Below, piece after piece: positions 34,238 through 45,803 of a stretch of 64,000 nucleotides of DNA. The notes under the pieces were generated by a model that was not told where the DNA came from, made no database searches, and saw only the letters and a list, made by a program, of their open reading frames with translations. This DNA is from Amorphophallus konjac (Eukaryota; Streptophyta; Magnoliopsida; Alismatales; Araceae). The stretch spans positions 67,975,491 through 68,039,490 of the forward strand of contig CM040124.1 in the NCBI GenBank assembly GCA_022559845.1, in the 5' to 3' direction. Every line of letters starts with the position of its first letter. The stretch's first letter is position 1. Both the position numbers and the translations under genes were made by a program.

Positions 34238-36198
34238 TGATGGGAATCGACGCCGAGCACTGACATTTTTCATTTACATTTGTGTCCTTTTGTTTGCTTT
34301 TATATCCTTGGGAAAGCATATGCGCAATTGTCAGGCTTTATAAGCCAATGTGTCATTCCCTTGGATTGTTTGGGTTTTTGTGCAAAATGTCTGTAGGTCT
34401 AGCAAGGGGGCCCTCACTCCTTCCCCATTGGTCCACCTCATCCATGTGAGGCTGGTCAAAGGCCTAGGTGGCATCTAGAAGGTTGGACTAGTCAATTAGA
34501 CACATGGGGGGACAAATGGGTTAAATTGTCAAGGGTAGGCCACCTACCCTTACCCCTTGGTCAAGGCCCCCCCCTTTTTTATCCATTTTAATTTTTGAAA
34601 AAATTAGTCCATTAGAACTAATTAGTTCTATCCCTAGCTTACCCCCTCCAACCCTAGATCTGAGGTTAGTTTAGGTCTTTTTACATTTCTTATATATACC
34701 ATGTATTTCACATTTATTAGAATTAATGAAGTGAATTTTCAGAAAAAATGCTTGGAGGCTCTTGGAGGGTGCGCCCCTCTCTTCTCCTCCTGCTGTTATT
34801 CCCCTTCCTCCAGCCCTCCAGGGAGTGAATCCCCTTCTCCTTATCCCCTCTAAATTCCCTTTCCGCTACCGCCGCCGCCGTTCGTGCCGCCGTCGAGCCG
34901 CCACCGCCGCTACATCGAAGTTCTATCCAAATCAGAACAGAACCTCTCCTCCGAAATTGTATCTATGGTTCTTGTTGTCTGATTGATCCCTAATTTTGAG
35001 AGTTTGTTCTGTCCATCTTCTCTAACCTCCAGTTAACATTTCGTGTCATTTGGAGTCCATTTGATAATTTTCCCATATTTTTATTTGTCCTCTCAGTAAT
35101 CTACCCTTTTGCAGATCTACGGGACAGAGTCTCCTTGTTGCAATTTCCCAACCCACTTAAAATTTTTTAAAAATCCAAAAAACTTCTCTAGTGTTCCTCA
35201 CGCATACCCCCTTCCACCATAATTTTTTTTGAGTCAAAAAAAAATCATTTAACTTTCGGTCAAAGGTCTGTTTTAGGCAAATCCATCTCTGCCCTATGTG
35301 TCTGTCAGTCCGGGTCAGAAAAAAAAGGCAGTTTGAAGTCATTTTTTTTAATCCGTTCTATGGATGGAACCACTAAACATATATGTTGTAGATCTCTGAG
35401 TCCTCTATCCATCGGTACCTCTTGTGCATCAATCCGACATCGGATCTGGTCGTAGGAATTCTTTTCGTGAAGGTGTGCAGAGCAGATCCGAATTCAGCCA
35501 GCACAACTCAGTCCGGGAGAAAATTTAGAAATAAATATCAAAGGTCAACTTCAGCGACCGCCCCTTCAGGGAGTCGTTCAGGGACGCCCTGCCATCGTCC
35601 CAGCCAAGCGGCGCCTCCGGAAGATCCCAGGAAGGTGACTTTCCTTTGGAAATCGTTGTTTGCTGTCCAGCGAGTCAGCAACCGAGTTGGCGCAGCACCG
35701 AGTTGGAATAGCGTCGCGTCGGACCAGCAGGCCGACTTCGTGCTGTACGCACCTCCAGATTGCTGCCCGTCAACGCAGGATCGGTCCTCCCGGGCCCCAC
35801 TTGTAGCCCTTTACCTCCCTGCGTGGAGTGGGCAATAGATTTCACTGTTGTAATTAACTTTTACCGTTGTTACCGGGAGTTACCGTACTTGGCCGGGAAC
35901 GTCTTCCCCACGCCCGGAGCGTGGAGGTAAACTCGTTGCCCTCCTCGTAGGCATTGCATTACTCGTATTACTTCGTATATGTCACTGCATGTGATAGGTT
36001 TCTAGTTTGTTATTCTATTGTCACCGTTGCGAGAGAGCGAGATTGAGTGTACCGTCCCGTGACTCGATCCGAGTTAACGTGAAAAGACCGATACCCAAGA
36101 CTCACGGCCAGTTTCTTAACCGTGCCCGGTCCCACGTCTTCCCTCGCATAGGGATGATCGCGAGCTAGAGTCCCACGTCGCGTGTCCATCCTGTATCA
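34238..36198 (+). repeat. Solo LTR of an unidentified LTR retrotransposon
   Basis: 1961 bp, TGATGGGAAT...CCTGTATCA, with GAGGG on both sides. It has a TATA-like CTTATATATACC at about 34690 and a GCC-rich stretch at about 34870-34915; no coding region and no internal domain. Single, with matching duplication and absent from the sister LTR, it fits a solo LTR left by recombination between two LTRs. Family not recognised. Confidence 0.75.
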
Positions 36199-36964
36199 GA
36201 GGGCGACACTGTGGCAAGGTGTTAGCTGGTGTTGAGGTGGCCGAGCTGCGCGCCAAGGGCCCCACGTAATGACTGTTGTGTCTTCTGCCAGTTTGTACCG
36301 ATCTGAGGGTCATAACGTTGTGCCAGGTGCGGAAGGATTAACGCTGCACCAGGTGAAGCGTCTGGCGGGGTGTGCCGGGTGAAGGCACAACGGTTGTGCC
36401 GTTGAAAGGGCAGAACGACTGTGCCGTTGGAGGACTTGCACACTGTTGTGCCGTTGGAGGAGGCACTGGGAGTGTGCCGCTGGAGGGCCATTTGGAGTGT
36501 GCCGCTGGAGGCATCAATGTAGTGTGCCGGTGAAGGCATTTGGAGGAGCGTGCCGCTGGGGGCCTAAAAGGAATGTGCCGCTGGGAGGGGCTTAAGGAGG
36601 GTGTGCCGCTGGAGGGCATAATGAGGTGTGCCACTGGAGGGCACAATGAATGTGTTTCCTTTCCTTCTTTTCTTCTTCTCATCTTCTCTTCTCTTTTCTC
36701 CTCTTATTTATTCCCCTGCACATAAACATGGGGTGAGAATTTTTTAGTGTCCACAAATGCCCCCCAGCCGTAGACGGCGCGAGAGAGGGATGAGAGAGTG
36801 GGGCCTGCGGGTGCAGACCGATCGAGAGATTCATCAACATGATGAGGGGAGCGAGGCTGTGAGAACCGAAATATATAGAGTAGGCCAGGCGGGCCGAAAT
36901 TGGGAGCAGGTCGTCGAGCCGAAGGATGTTGGAAGGTGAGCCACGAGGGAGGAAAGAAGGGTTT

Positions 36965-37560
36965 ATTCACTCGATGACCCGGACGGGAGGTCCAAATGAA
37001 AGGAGGTATGTTCGTCGCTGAAAAGGGGACGGCGAGAGGAGTTTGTCGATTCAAAAGGGATATTCGTCACTCGAAGAGACGGAGAGAAGAGTTTGTTGAT
37101 TCAAAAGAGATATTCGTCGCCCGAAGGGACGGAGAGAAGAATTTGTTGATTCAAAAGGGATATTCGTCGCCCGAAGAGACGGAGAGAAGAGTTTGTTGAT
37201 TCGAAAGGGATATTCGTCGCCCGAAGGGACGGAGAGAAGAGTTTGTTCCTTTAATGGTCTGGACGGAGGGTCTGAATCAAAAGGGATGATGTTCGTCGCC
37301 GAGGAGGGACGGAGATAAAGGTTTGTTGATTTAATGACCTGGACAGAAGGTCCAAGTCAAAAGGGATATTCGTCACCCGGAGGGACAGAGAGAAGATTTT
37401 GTTGATTCAATGACTCAGACGGAAGGTCCAGATCAAAAAGGGGTGTTCGTCGCCCGAAGGGACGCAGAGAAGGGTTTGTTCATTCAACGACCTGGACGGC
37501 AGGTCCAAATCAAATGAGTTATTCATCACCCAAAGGGACGGATATGTGGTCAAGTCGTTG
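36965..37560 (+). repeat. LARD-T array A, 50-bp unit with ~77-bp variants
   Basis: Core GGGATATTCGTCGCCCGAAG plus GGACGGAGAGAAG and GTTTGTTGATTCAAAA. Early copies are 50 bp apart; later ones carry an extra GACCTGGACGGAAGGTCC block, itself a dyad. About ten copies. Confidence 0.85.
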
Positions 37561-37674
37561 ACACGAACTGGTGTCAGCGCCAGGAAAGGGGGGGTGATTC
37601 CTCACCCGAACGGCAGGTTGGGGCCAAGGTGAACAGGTATTTTATTCTTTAATGCGCCGGGGGAACCGGCCAAG

Positions 37675-38275
37675 AAAGGTCTTTTAATTCTTTGGCTAGA
37701 TGGAAGGTCCAAACCAGAGTGGAGAGAAATCTTTTAGTTCTTCAGCCGGACGGAAGATCCGATCTAGAGTGGAAAGAATCTTTTGTTCTCTAACCGGAGG
37801 GAGGGTCCGATCTAGAGTGGAGAGAGTCTTTTGTTCTCTAGCCGGACGGAAGGTCCGAACCAAAGTGAAAGGAATCTTTTTATTCTTTAGCCGGGCAGAA
37901 TGTCCGATCTAGAGTGGAGAGAGTCTTTTGTTCTCTAGCCGGACGGAAGGTCCGAACCAAAGTGAAAGGATTTGATGTTCTTTAATGCACCAGGAGTGCC
38001 GGCTGTGAAATCTGCACCCGGGAAAGTGGGCTGCAAGGGACTGAATCGGTGTTGCGGAAGTAGGCCGTGAAGGCTGAAATCGGGGAAGCGGACTACAAGA
38101 GTCACAATCGGGAAGCTGGCTACAAAAGCCAAAATTGGGGAGCAGGCTATGAGAGCCCAAATTGGGGAAGCGGACTACAAGAGCCGCAGTTGGGAGATTA
38201 GCAAGCCGCAAGGGTAGGAAGTAGGCCGTGAGGGCCAAGATTGGGCTGTACGAGCCAGAACTGGGATAGCATGCT
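37675..38275 (+). repeat. LARD-T array B, related ~47-bp and ~30-bp units
   Basis: 37675-37985: (T)TCTCTAGCCGGACGGAAGG then TCCGAACCAAAGTG, with CGGAC/GTCCG arms. 37990-38275: ~30-bp units of GGGAAGCGG-ACTACAAGAGCC type, with GGCT/AGCC arms. Copies of both flavours recur at about 39455-39560. Confidence 0.75.
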
Positions 38276-38691
38276 GTGATAGACGAAATTGAGTTTATTA
38301 TTATTATTATTATTTATTTATTTCTTTATTCAAGCATGTAGGCATTCATCAGCAGGCATAACATAAGTAAAAACAAGATAGCTCCCTCTATAGGGGATGG
38401 GATAGGGACATCGCCCATAATTCGCAGACACGGTGCGGGCCAGAAGGCACAGCTAAGGGGTGGTGCACCCGTCAAGAAGATATCGCATGTCTTACATGCA
38501 TAGCTTAAATTCACGTATTTCACCCAAGACAACTCTTTGTGGAGTGGAGGAGCAAACGTGTGAGCAAAAGGCCCTAAACGTAGGGGTATGCAGGTTTTCT
38601 AAGCAACACTCGAGGATTACTCTAGCGCCTACACATAGATTTCAGGCTCTCAATTTTGGTAGCTTCGCACAGCCCCCATCTGTTTATTTTT

Positions 38692-38937
38692 GTAGCGGAT
38701 TTCACCGTTCGACGCGAGTCTCCTCATTTATTTTAGTAGGGATTCCAGGCTACTAGGATTCGTCCTTGTCATAATTCTATTGCGGATTCCACCGTTTGAC
38801 GCGAGTTTCCTCATGTGTCTCAATGGGGATTCCCGGCTACTAGGCTTCATCCTTATTAAAATTCACTTCACCATTTCGCGCGAGTCTCCTCATTTGTTTC
38901 AGTGGGGATTCCCGGTTACTCGGATCCGCATTCGACT
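38692..38937 (+). repeat. Three-copy ~86-bp direct repeat
   Basis: Three copies of a unit containing TTCACCGTTCGACGCGAGTC, CCTCATTTGTTTC and GGGGATTCCCGGCTACTAGG, starting near 38698, 38786 and 38868, about 80-90% alike. Confidence 0.7.
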
Positions 38938-39654
38938 AATTCATCATTTCTCTTTTTTTTTGCATCCTTTTTTTAAATGGGGGTAGGCAGCTCTTTCCTC
39001 ACGATTACCTTTCACGCGAGTGCAGAAAATCAAGCATACGTCGAGTGCTACGAAGAAAGTTGGGCAATCCATATGGTTGAAGACCATTGAACACATTAAG
39101 CGTGAAGTGTGGGAGTGTTGCCTCAGATTTATTTTGTGAGTTGGGCTTAGCAATTTTATCATGACTCTTCCCCTTGACGTGTACACCCACCATAATTGGG
39201 TTCCCTTCGAGCGTATGCCATGACGTACGTGCATCCGGAATCGGGGCAACATTATTTAGCAAGGAAACATGGTCCTAGAAAATTTCAAGGAAGTGTGCTA
39301 TTCTATATTATAAGCAAGCATGCAAGCAGGGCAGCCAAGCAATTATTTTCTATTTTTTTTTTTGGTCTCTTTTTTTTGCGTAAGAACATACTATCGTTAC
39401 GTATATGTATCTTGTATGTGCATATAGAATCAATGCAGCAGCCAAGGTGCTGAGGAAGGAGACCGTGAAGGGTCGAAAGAACATTGGGGAAGCGGGCTAT
39501 AAAAGTCAAAGTTGATATTAGAAGTGGGCTACAATAGCCAAAATTAAGGAGAGCGCGGTGGGACGGATGGATTAATCCTGATAGTGGGCCTTGGCCGAAA
39601 TGGCTGAGCTGAAGGGCATTGGGTAGCGGTATATGAGAGCCGAAGAGAAGGGTC

Positions 39655-41030
39655 CCTTTTTTGTTCTCTGGCCGGGGGAAGGGTCCGAACCAAAGTCAGA
39701 GGTCTATTCTTTTGTTCTCTGGCCGGGGAAGGATCCAAACCAAGGTGGAGGGTCTATTCTTTGATTCTCTGGCCGGGGGAAGGATCCAGACCAAAGTGAA
39801 AGGTTTATTCTTTAATTCTCTGGCCGGAGAAGGATCCGGACAAAAGTGGATGGGTCTCTTCTTTTTATTTCTCTGGTCGGGGAAGGATCCGAACCAAAGT
39901 GCAAGGTTGATTCTTTAATTCTCTGGCCGGAGAAGGATCCAGACGAAAGTGGATGGGTCTCTTCTTTTTTAATTCTCTGGCCAGGGAAGGATCCAAACCA
40001 AAGTGAATGGTCGATTCTTTAATTCTCTGGTCAGGAAAGGATCTGAACCAAAGTGAGAGGTTACTTCTTTAATTCTCTGGCCGGGATGGGATCCGAACCA
40101 AAGTGAAAGGTTGATTCTTTGACTCTCTGGCCGGGAAAGGATCCAAACCAAAGTGAAAAGTCTCTTTTTAATTCTCTGACTGGAGATGGATCCGAACCAA
40201 AGTGAAAGGTTTATTCTTTGATTCTCTGGTCGGGAAAGGATCCGAACCAAAGTGAAAGGTTGATTCTTTGATTCTCTGGCCGGGAAAAGATCCGAACCAA
40301 AGTGAAAGGTTGATTCTTTAATTCTCTGGCTGGGAAAAGATCCGAACTAAAGTGGAAGGTTGATTCTTTAATTCTCTGGTCGGGATGGGATCCGAACCAA
40401 AGTGAAAGGTTGATTCTTTAATTCTCTGGTCGGGAAAGGGTCCGAACCAAAGTGAAGGGTTGATTCTTTAATTCTCTGGTCGGGAAAGGATCCGGACCGA
40501 AGTGGAGGGTTGATTCTTTAATTTTAATTCTCTGGCCGGGAGAAGAATCTGAACCAAAGTGAAAGGGTCTCTTCTTTGATTCTCAGGCTGGGGAAGGATC
40601 TGAACCAAAGTGGAAGGTCTCTTTTTAATTCTCTGGCCGGAGAAGGATCTGAACCAAAGTGGAAGGTTGATTCTTTAATTCTCTGGCCGGGATGGGATCC
40701 GAACCAAAGTGAAAGGTTGATTCTTTGATCCTCTGGTTGGGAAAGGGTCCGAACCAAAGTGAAGGGTTGATTCTTTAATTCTCTGGTCGGGAAAAGATCC
40801 GGATCGAAGTGGAGGGTTGATTCTTTAATTTTAATTCTCTGGCCGGGGGAAGGATCCGAACCAAAGTGAAAGGATCTCTTCTTTGATTCTCTGGTTGGGG
40901 AAGGATCCGAACCAAAGTGGAAGGTCTCTTTTTAATTCTATGGCCGGAGAAGGATCCGAACCAAAGTGGAAGGTCTCTTTTTAATTCTCTGGCCGGAGAA
41001 GGATCCGAACCAAAGTGAAAGGGTCTCTTG
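39655..41030 (+). repeat. LARD-T array C, 50-bp unit carrying GGATCC
   Basis: About 27 copies of TTCTCTGGCCGGGAAAGGAT followed by CCGAACCAAAGTGAAAGG and a TTGATTCTTTAA tail. Most copies keep GGATCC. It shares CGGAAGG(T/A)CCGAACCAAAGTG with array B, so B and C are related. Confidence 0.9.
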
Positions 41031-41049
41031 ATTTTGTTGGGTGGCCGAA

Positions 41050-41362
41050 GGCCGCAGGTGGAGTTGCTTGTTGGCTCGACATCTATTGGCTTGAATGTCG
41101 ATGGTAGAGTAGCTGTAGGCCCAGAGGCCGATAATTGGATAGCTATCGACCCGGAGGCCGATGATTGGATAGATATAGGCTCAGAGGCCGATGAATGGAT
41201 AGTTGTCGGCTCAGAGGCCGATGGTGGAGTAGATGTCAGCCTGAAAGCCGATGATTAGATAGTTGTCAACCCGGAGGCCGATGATTGGATAGTTGTCGAC
41301 CCGGAGGCTGATGATTGGATAGCTATCGGCTCAGAGGCCGATGGGGGGGTAGCTGTCGGCTT
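41050..41362 (+). repeat. LARD-T array D, 30-bp unit
   Basis: About ten copies of GAGGCCGATGATTGGATAG plus (C/T)T(A/G)TCGRCYCG; exact 30-bp spacing at 41124, 41154, 41184, 41214, 41244, 41274, 41304 and 41334. Because 30 is a multiple of 3, one frame stays open as a ten-residue repeat (41028-41258); I do not think it is a gene. Confidence 0.88.
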
Positions 41363-41930
41363 GAAGCCTCGATGGCTGAATGTCTGTCGGCTTGAAGCCC
41401 CGATGGCTGAGTATCTGTCGGATTGAAGCCCCGATGGCTGAATGTTTGTCAGCTTGAAGCCCCGATGGCTGAATATCTTTCGATTTAACGCCCCGATGGC
41501 GAAATATCTTTCGGATTGAAGCCCTGATGGCTGAAGATCTGTCAGATTGAAGCCCCGATGGTTGAATATCTGTCGGTTTAAAGCCCCGATGGCTGAATAT
41601 CTTTCGATTTAACGCCCCGATGGCGGAACATCTGTCGGATTGAAGCCTCGATGGCTGAATATCTGTCGGCTTGAAGCCCCGATGGCTAAACATCTGTCGG
41701 TTTAACGCCTCGATGACAGAACATCTTTCTGCTTGAAGCCCCGATGGCTGAACATCTGTCAGTTTAACGCCCCGGTGGCGAAACATCTTTCGGCTTGAAG
41801 CCCCAATGGCTGAACATTCGTTGGTTTGAAGCCCCGATGGCTGAACATCTATCGGTTTAACGCCCCGATGGTGGAACATCTGTCAGATTGAAGCCCCGAT
41901 GGCTGAATGTTTGTCGGCTTAAACGAAAGG
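41361..41930 (+). repeat. LARD-T array E, 31-bp unit
   Basis: About 18 copies of TTGAAGCCCCGATGGCTGAA plus TATCTGTCGGC, spaced 31 bp (41361, 41392, 41423, 41454...). Some copies read TTAACGCCCCGATGGCGGAA. Sequence shows it is array D with an inserted base; each unit has AGCC/GGCT arms. Confidence 0.88.
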
Positions 41931-42179
41931 TCGTGACACCGACCACATGAGAAGTCTATTTGTTGGACGGCTGAAGGTAGAGGGTGAAAGACCATGTCTA
42001 CCTCAAGGCTCACTTTCTTTTCTTCTCTTCTTCTTTTATGTGGAGGAGCGAGTGGAAAGACCACGTCTGCCTGATGACTGTTCTTTTCTTTTCTGCTCTT
42101 CTTTTTATTATGAAGAGGCGGGTTTAAAGACCACGTCCACCTCATGACTGTTCTTTTGGTTCTACTATTCCTTTCTCAT

Positions 42180-44480
42180 TAATGCCCCCGGACTATGGTG
42201 TATTTCTCTTGATGTGCCCCCAGGTTGGGGTGTAACTTTTCTTCGGTGCCCCCAAGCGGGGTGTATCTTTCATGGCTTCTAGGCCCCCAGACGGGGTGTA
42301 ACTTGTGCCTCTTATGCCCTGGAGCGGGGTATGTTTCTCTTCGAATGTCTCCTAAATCGGGGCATACCTTTTGCTCCTTATGCCCCGCCATGGTGGGGTG
42401 TACTCCGCTTCTTCTGCCCCGACACACTGGGGCATGTTTGCTTCGTGTGCACCCAAGGTGGGGTGTGTTTCTTTCTTTGTGTGCCCCCGGGGCTCAGGGA
42501 ATGTTGTTTGTCCTGCTTCAGATGCCCTTGAGACGAGGTGTATGTTGCTTCATGTGCCCCCCATGGCGGGGTACATTTCTTCTTCAAATGCCCCTAAGCC
42601 GGGGTGAGTTTCTCTCTTTGTGTGCCCCTAGGCGGGATATAGTCTTTGCTTCTCATGCCCCCATAGCGGGGTGTAGTTCTTCCTCAAATGCCCATAAATC
42701 GAGGCAGATTTTTTTTCGAATACCCCTAAGCCGGGGTGAATTCTTCATGGCTTCCATGCCCCCGTGGCGGGGTAAGTGGCTTCTTCAAATGCCCCTTAGG
42801 CGGGGTATACCCTTTTTTATATGCTCCTAGGTCGGGATGTAGGTCTCTTTACTTATGTGCCCCCAGATCGGGATGTATTCTTGCTCTCTTTTCATTTATA
42901 CCCCCCTATGGCGTGATATATTTCTCTCCATGTGCCCCTAGATCAGGGTGTAACTCTGTTGCTTGTTGTGCCCCCAGGTCGGGGTAGATTCTTCTGCTTC
43001 TTCTGCCCTAGAGTGGGATATATTTCTCTTCATATTCCTCTAAGCCGGGGTGTATTCTTTTGTTTCATATGCCCCCATACGGGGTAGAGTCTTTACTTCT
43101 TATGCCCTCACGGCGGGGTGGAGTCTTGGCTCCTTACGCCCCCACGACGGGGTGTGTCTTTTGCTTCTTATGCCCCCCATATCGGGGTATATTTCTTCCT
43201 CAAATACCCCTAAGCTGGAGTGTATTCTTTATCTCATATGTCCCCCGAGTCGGGGTGTATTTTGCTTCTCGTGCACCCCGGGCGGAGTGTGTTTCTTTCT
43301 TTGTATGCCCCTAGGCCGGGGTATGTTTTTTTATTTGTGTGCCCCCAAGCCGGGGTGAGTTCTTCTGCTTCTTGCACCCCCCCCCCAAAGCGGGGTGTGT
43401 TACTTCTTATGCCCCCATGGCGGGGGTGGATTCTGCTGCTACTTATGCCCCAGAGCGGGGTATACTTCTCTTCATATGCCCCTAAGCCGGGGTGTGTCTT
43501 CTGCTTCTTATACCCCCATGGCGGGGTATGTTTCTTCTTCAAAAGCCCCTAAGCCAGGATGTATTCTTTTGCTCTTTATGCCCCTAGAGCGGGGCATGTC
43601 TCTTCTTCAAGTGCCCCTAAGCCGGGGTGTATTCTTCTTCGAATGCCCCTAAGTCAGGGTGTATTCTTTTGCTCTTTATGCCCCCAGACAGGGGGGTATT
43701 CCTTCTTCAAATTCCCCTAAGCTGGGGTGTATTCTTTTGATTCCTTATGCCCCCGGATCGGGGTGTTTTTTTTTTATATCCCCCTAAGCCAGGGTGTATG
43801 CCTCTTTGCTTCTATGCCCCTATGCGGGGTGTATTCTTCTGCTTCTTATGCCCCCAGACCGGGTGTAGCTTTATTTCTTGTGCCCCCATGAGGGGTGTGT
43901 TTTGCTTCTTGTGCACCCAAGGCAGGATGTGTCTTTTCTTCACGTGCCCCTAGATCAGGATGTAACTCTGTCGCTTGTTATGCCCCCTAGGCCGGGGTAG
44001 ATTCCTCTGCTTCTTCTATCCCAGAGTGGGGTATATTTCTCTTCGTATTCCCCTAAGGCGGGGTGAATTCCTTTTGTTTCATATGCCCCCGTGCGGGGGT
44101 ATATTTCTTCTTCAAATGCCCCTTGGCCGGGGTGTAGCTCTTTTATTTCCTATGCCCTTGGGCGGGGTGTAACTTCTTGCTTCTTCTACCCCTCAAGGCG
44201 GGGCGTATTTCCCTCCTTATGCCCCCGGAGGGGGGGGTACAGCTCCTTGCCTCTTATGCCCCCATGGCGGGGTATAGTCTTTGCTTCTTATGCCCCATGG
44301 CGGGGTGTGTCTTTTGCTTCTTACGCCCTCATGCGGGGTATATCCTTTATGGCTTCTATGCCCCCGGGCGGGGTGTGTTTCTTCTTCAAATGCCCCTAAG
44401 CCGGGGTCTGTTCTTTTTGGCTTCTATGCCCCCAGACGGGGTGTAATTTCTACTTCAGATGCACCTAGGGCGGGGTGTAT
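42180..44480 (+). repeat. LARD-T array F, ~32-44-bp GCCCC...GGGGT unit
   Basis: About 60 copies of TATGCCCC(C), 3-8 variable bases, CGGGGTGTA, then a T/C-rich spacer such as TTTCTTCTTCAAA or TTCTTTTGCTTCT. The CCCC and GGGG arms are kept in nearly all copies while the bases between them vary. Spacers alternate among a few types, suggesting higher-order units. The many Cys/Pro/Gly-rich open frames are repeat shadows. Confidence 0.9.
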
Positions 44481-45803
44481 GTTTGGGAAGCTACTTATGG
44501 AGAGTCTTTTACTTCGGCTAGCTTGGTTTTTTTTGATGGCGAGTCACGTCGGCCAAGTAGTAGTAAAGGGGGACAGCCGTGAGGCCCCAGCATCTTCTTC
44601 TTTATCTTCGGCCACCTCGACGGCCCATTCTTTGCTTCCTTTCATGAAAAGCCTTGCCTCAAAAGGTAGGTGGCATGCAAGCGTCCCAAGTGAGTATATA
44701 CAGTTGATTCCTTTTTCCCTCCCCACATTGGGGTGTTTGGTGCATTGGCGGAGGCTAGAGGACGCCCTGCCGCTGTGCTTTGATAATCAGTCCCCTGGCG
44801 GGGCCATCTTCATGCTCCTGGCTCGCATCAGGTGTACATTGACGTGTTGTTTGTTTGTTTTTTTTTGGCGATCCTGAGAAGGGAATATGTTGCTAAGTGC
44901 CCTCAGGAAAATTGAAATTTCCCGCGAGGATTGATTGGTCTGTTGCCCCCCCTTTCCGCATGGAGTGACCTGTCGGGGGGGCTGTGGAGGGGTAGATGAG
45001 TGTTCTCTTTGGGAGTCGTGGCCGTGCTTGGCCTCATTGCTATGAAGTATTCCCCGCAGTGGGTAGTAATTCATCAAGCTACAGTTGCGGCATGTTGGAT
45101 CTTCGAACAGCCACTTGAGGGGCCGTCTTATGCCAGATAGGGGCAGTAGGAAGGTGGAATGGACCAAGGCATTGCACCATGGACTTAGCCCCTCCTAGAG
45201 CCGAGCGGGATGCCGGCCTTTTTCTTGTCCTCTTGGTCAGCAATGCTTGCCAACTTTTCTTTTTGTCCTTTCTTTTCTTCTCTTCTTCTTTTTTGTGTAA
45301 TAGACCAAGGTGGGTGTGCAGAAGAGCGCTCACCCCCTCAGGGAGGGGATGAGTGGTTCGCTCCACCACATCAATCCCACAGTGGTAATCTCTGTTCAGC
45401 ATGGGTCTCGACAGATATGGCCGTACAACCCTCTCTCGCCAATTATCTCTTCCTTTTTGTTTCTTTCTTTTTTTCTTTTCTTCTTTTCTTCTTTTCTTTC
45501 TTTTCTTCTTTTCTTTCTTTTCTTCTTCTTAGGGACGGGGGGATGACTTCCCCTCCCTTCTTCTTTCTTTCTTTTTCTCCAGTGGCCTTCATGATTCCTG
45601 GAAGCTGCAGGTGCCTCGGAGTAGCATATTTGAGGCCACCAAGACAATTGCGCCTAGTCCGGCTTTTCTCCCCATAGGGCTAGCGAAGACAGCACATGCA
45701 ATTCATCAAAATAGGCAAACATCGTTTATTAGGAGGCCATGAGACCCTGAATCCCAGGCGAAGAGATGAAGGGTGGTTTAGGTCCCACCAGACGTGCCAG
45801 ACT
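44480..45803. other. LARD-T unique 3' internal sequence
   Basis: No protein motif or RNA gene. Holds the pyrimidine tract (TTTCTTTC/TTCTTTTC repeats, about 45455-45530). The last 30 bases before the right LTR are not purine-rich; the nearest purine run is GAAGAGATGAAGGGTGG at about 45759. Confidence 0.5.

Larger units (their letters stand above)
30723..36755 (+). repeat. Left LTR of LARD-T (contains a solo LTR)
   Basis: 30723-34237 and 36199-36755 are LTR; 34238-36198 is a later insertion. The junction is proven by the other LTR, which reads through the site uninterrupted at 59904-59912. It also holds the empty site for the Tekay insertion (single GGTGT at 34056-34060). In the first ~220 bp it differs from the right LTR at about a dozen positions. 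Confidence 0.85.
36756..45803 (+). other. LARD-T internal region, non-coding
   Basis: Opens with AATGCCCCCCAGCCG, which does not resemble a known primer site. It contains arrays A-F, a three-copy 86-bp repeat, and unique sequence at 38280-38690, 38940-39640 and 44480-45803. No retroviral motif in six frames. A pyrimidine-rich microsatellite lies at about 45455-45530. Confidence 0.75.

Noticed and set aside
34233..36207. Mutator-like DNA transposon with 9-bp duplication (AGAGGGTGA/AGAGGGCGA)
   Set aside because: Terminal inverted repeats of the needed length are absent; TGAT...ATCA ends with a 5-bp GAGGG duplication explain it better as a solo LTR.
39655..41030. CRISPR-like regular repeat
   Set aside because: Units are contiguous with no unique spacers, the sequence is plant nuclear, and there are no cas genes.
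41331..41879. 182-residue minus-strand frame with HRGVKP..QPSGLQ repeats
   Set aside because: Array E has 31-bp units, so a 93-bp superperiod is open without stops; other frames are open too and there is no start or terminator context.
42225..43652. Chain of Cys/Pro/Gly-rich open frames
   Set aside because: All fall in array F and shift frame with unit length; no consistent protein.
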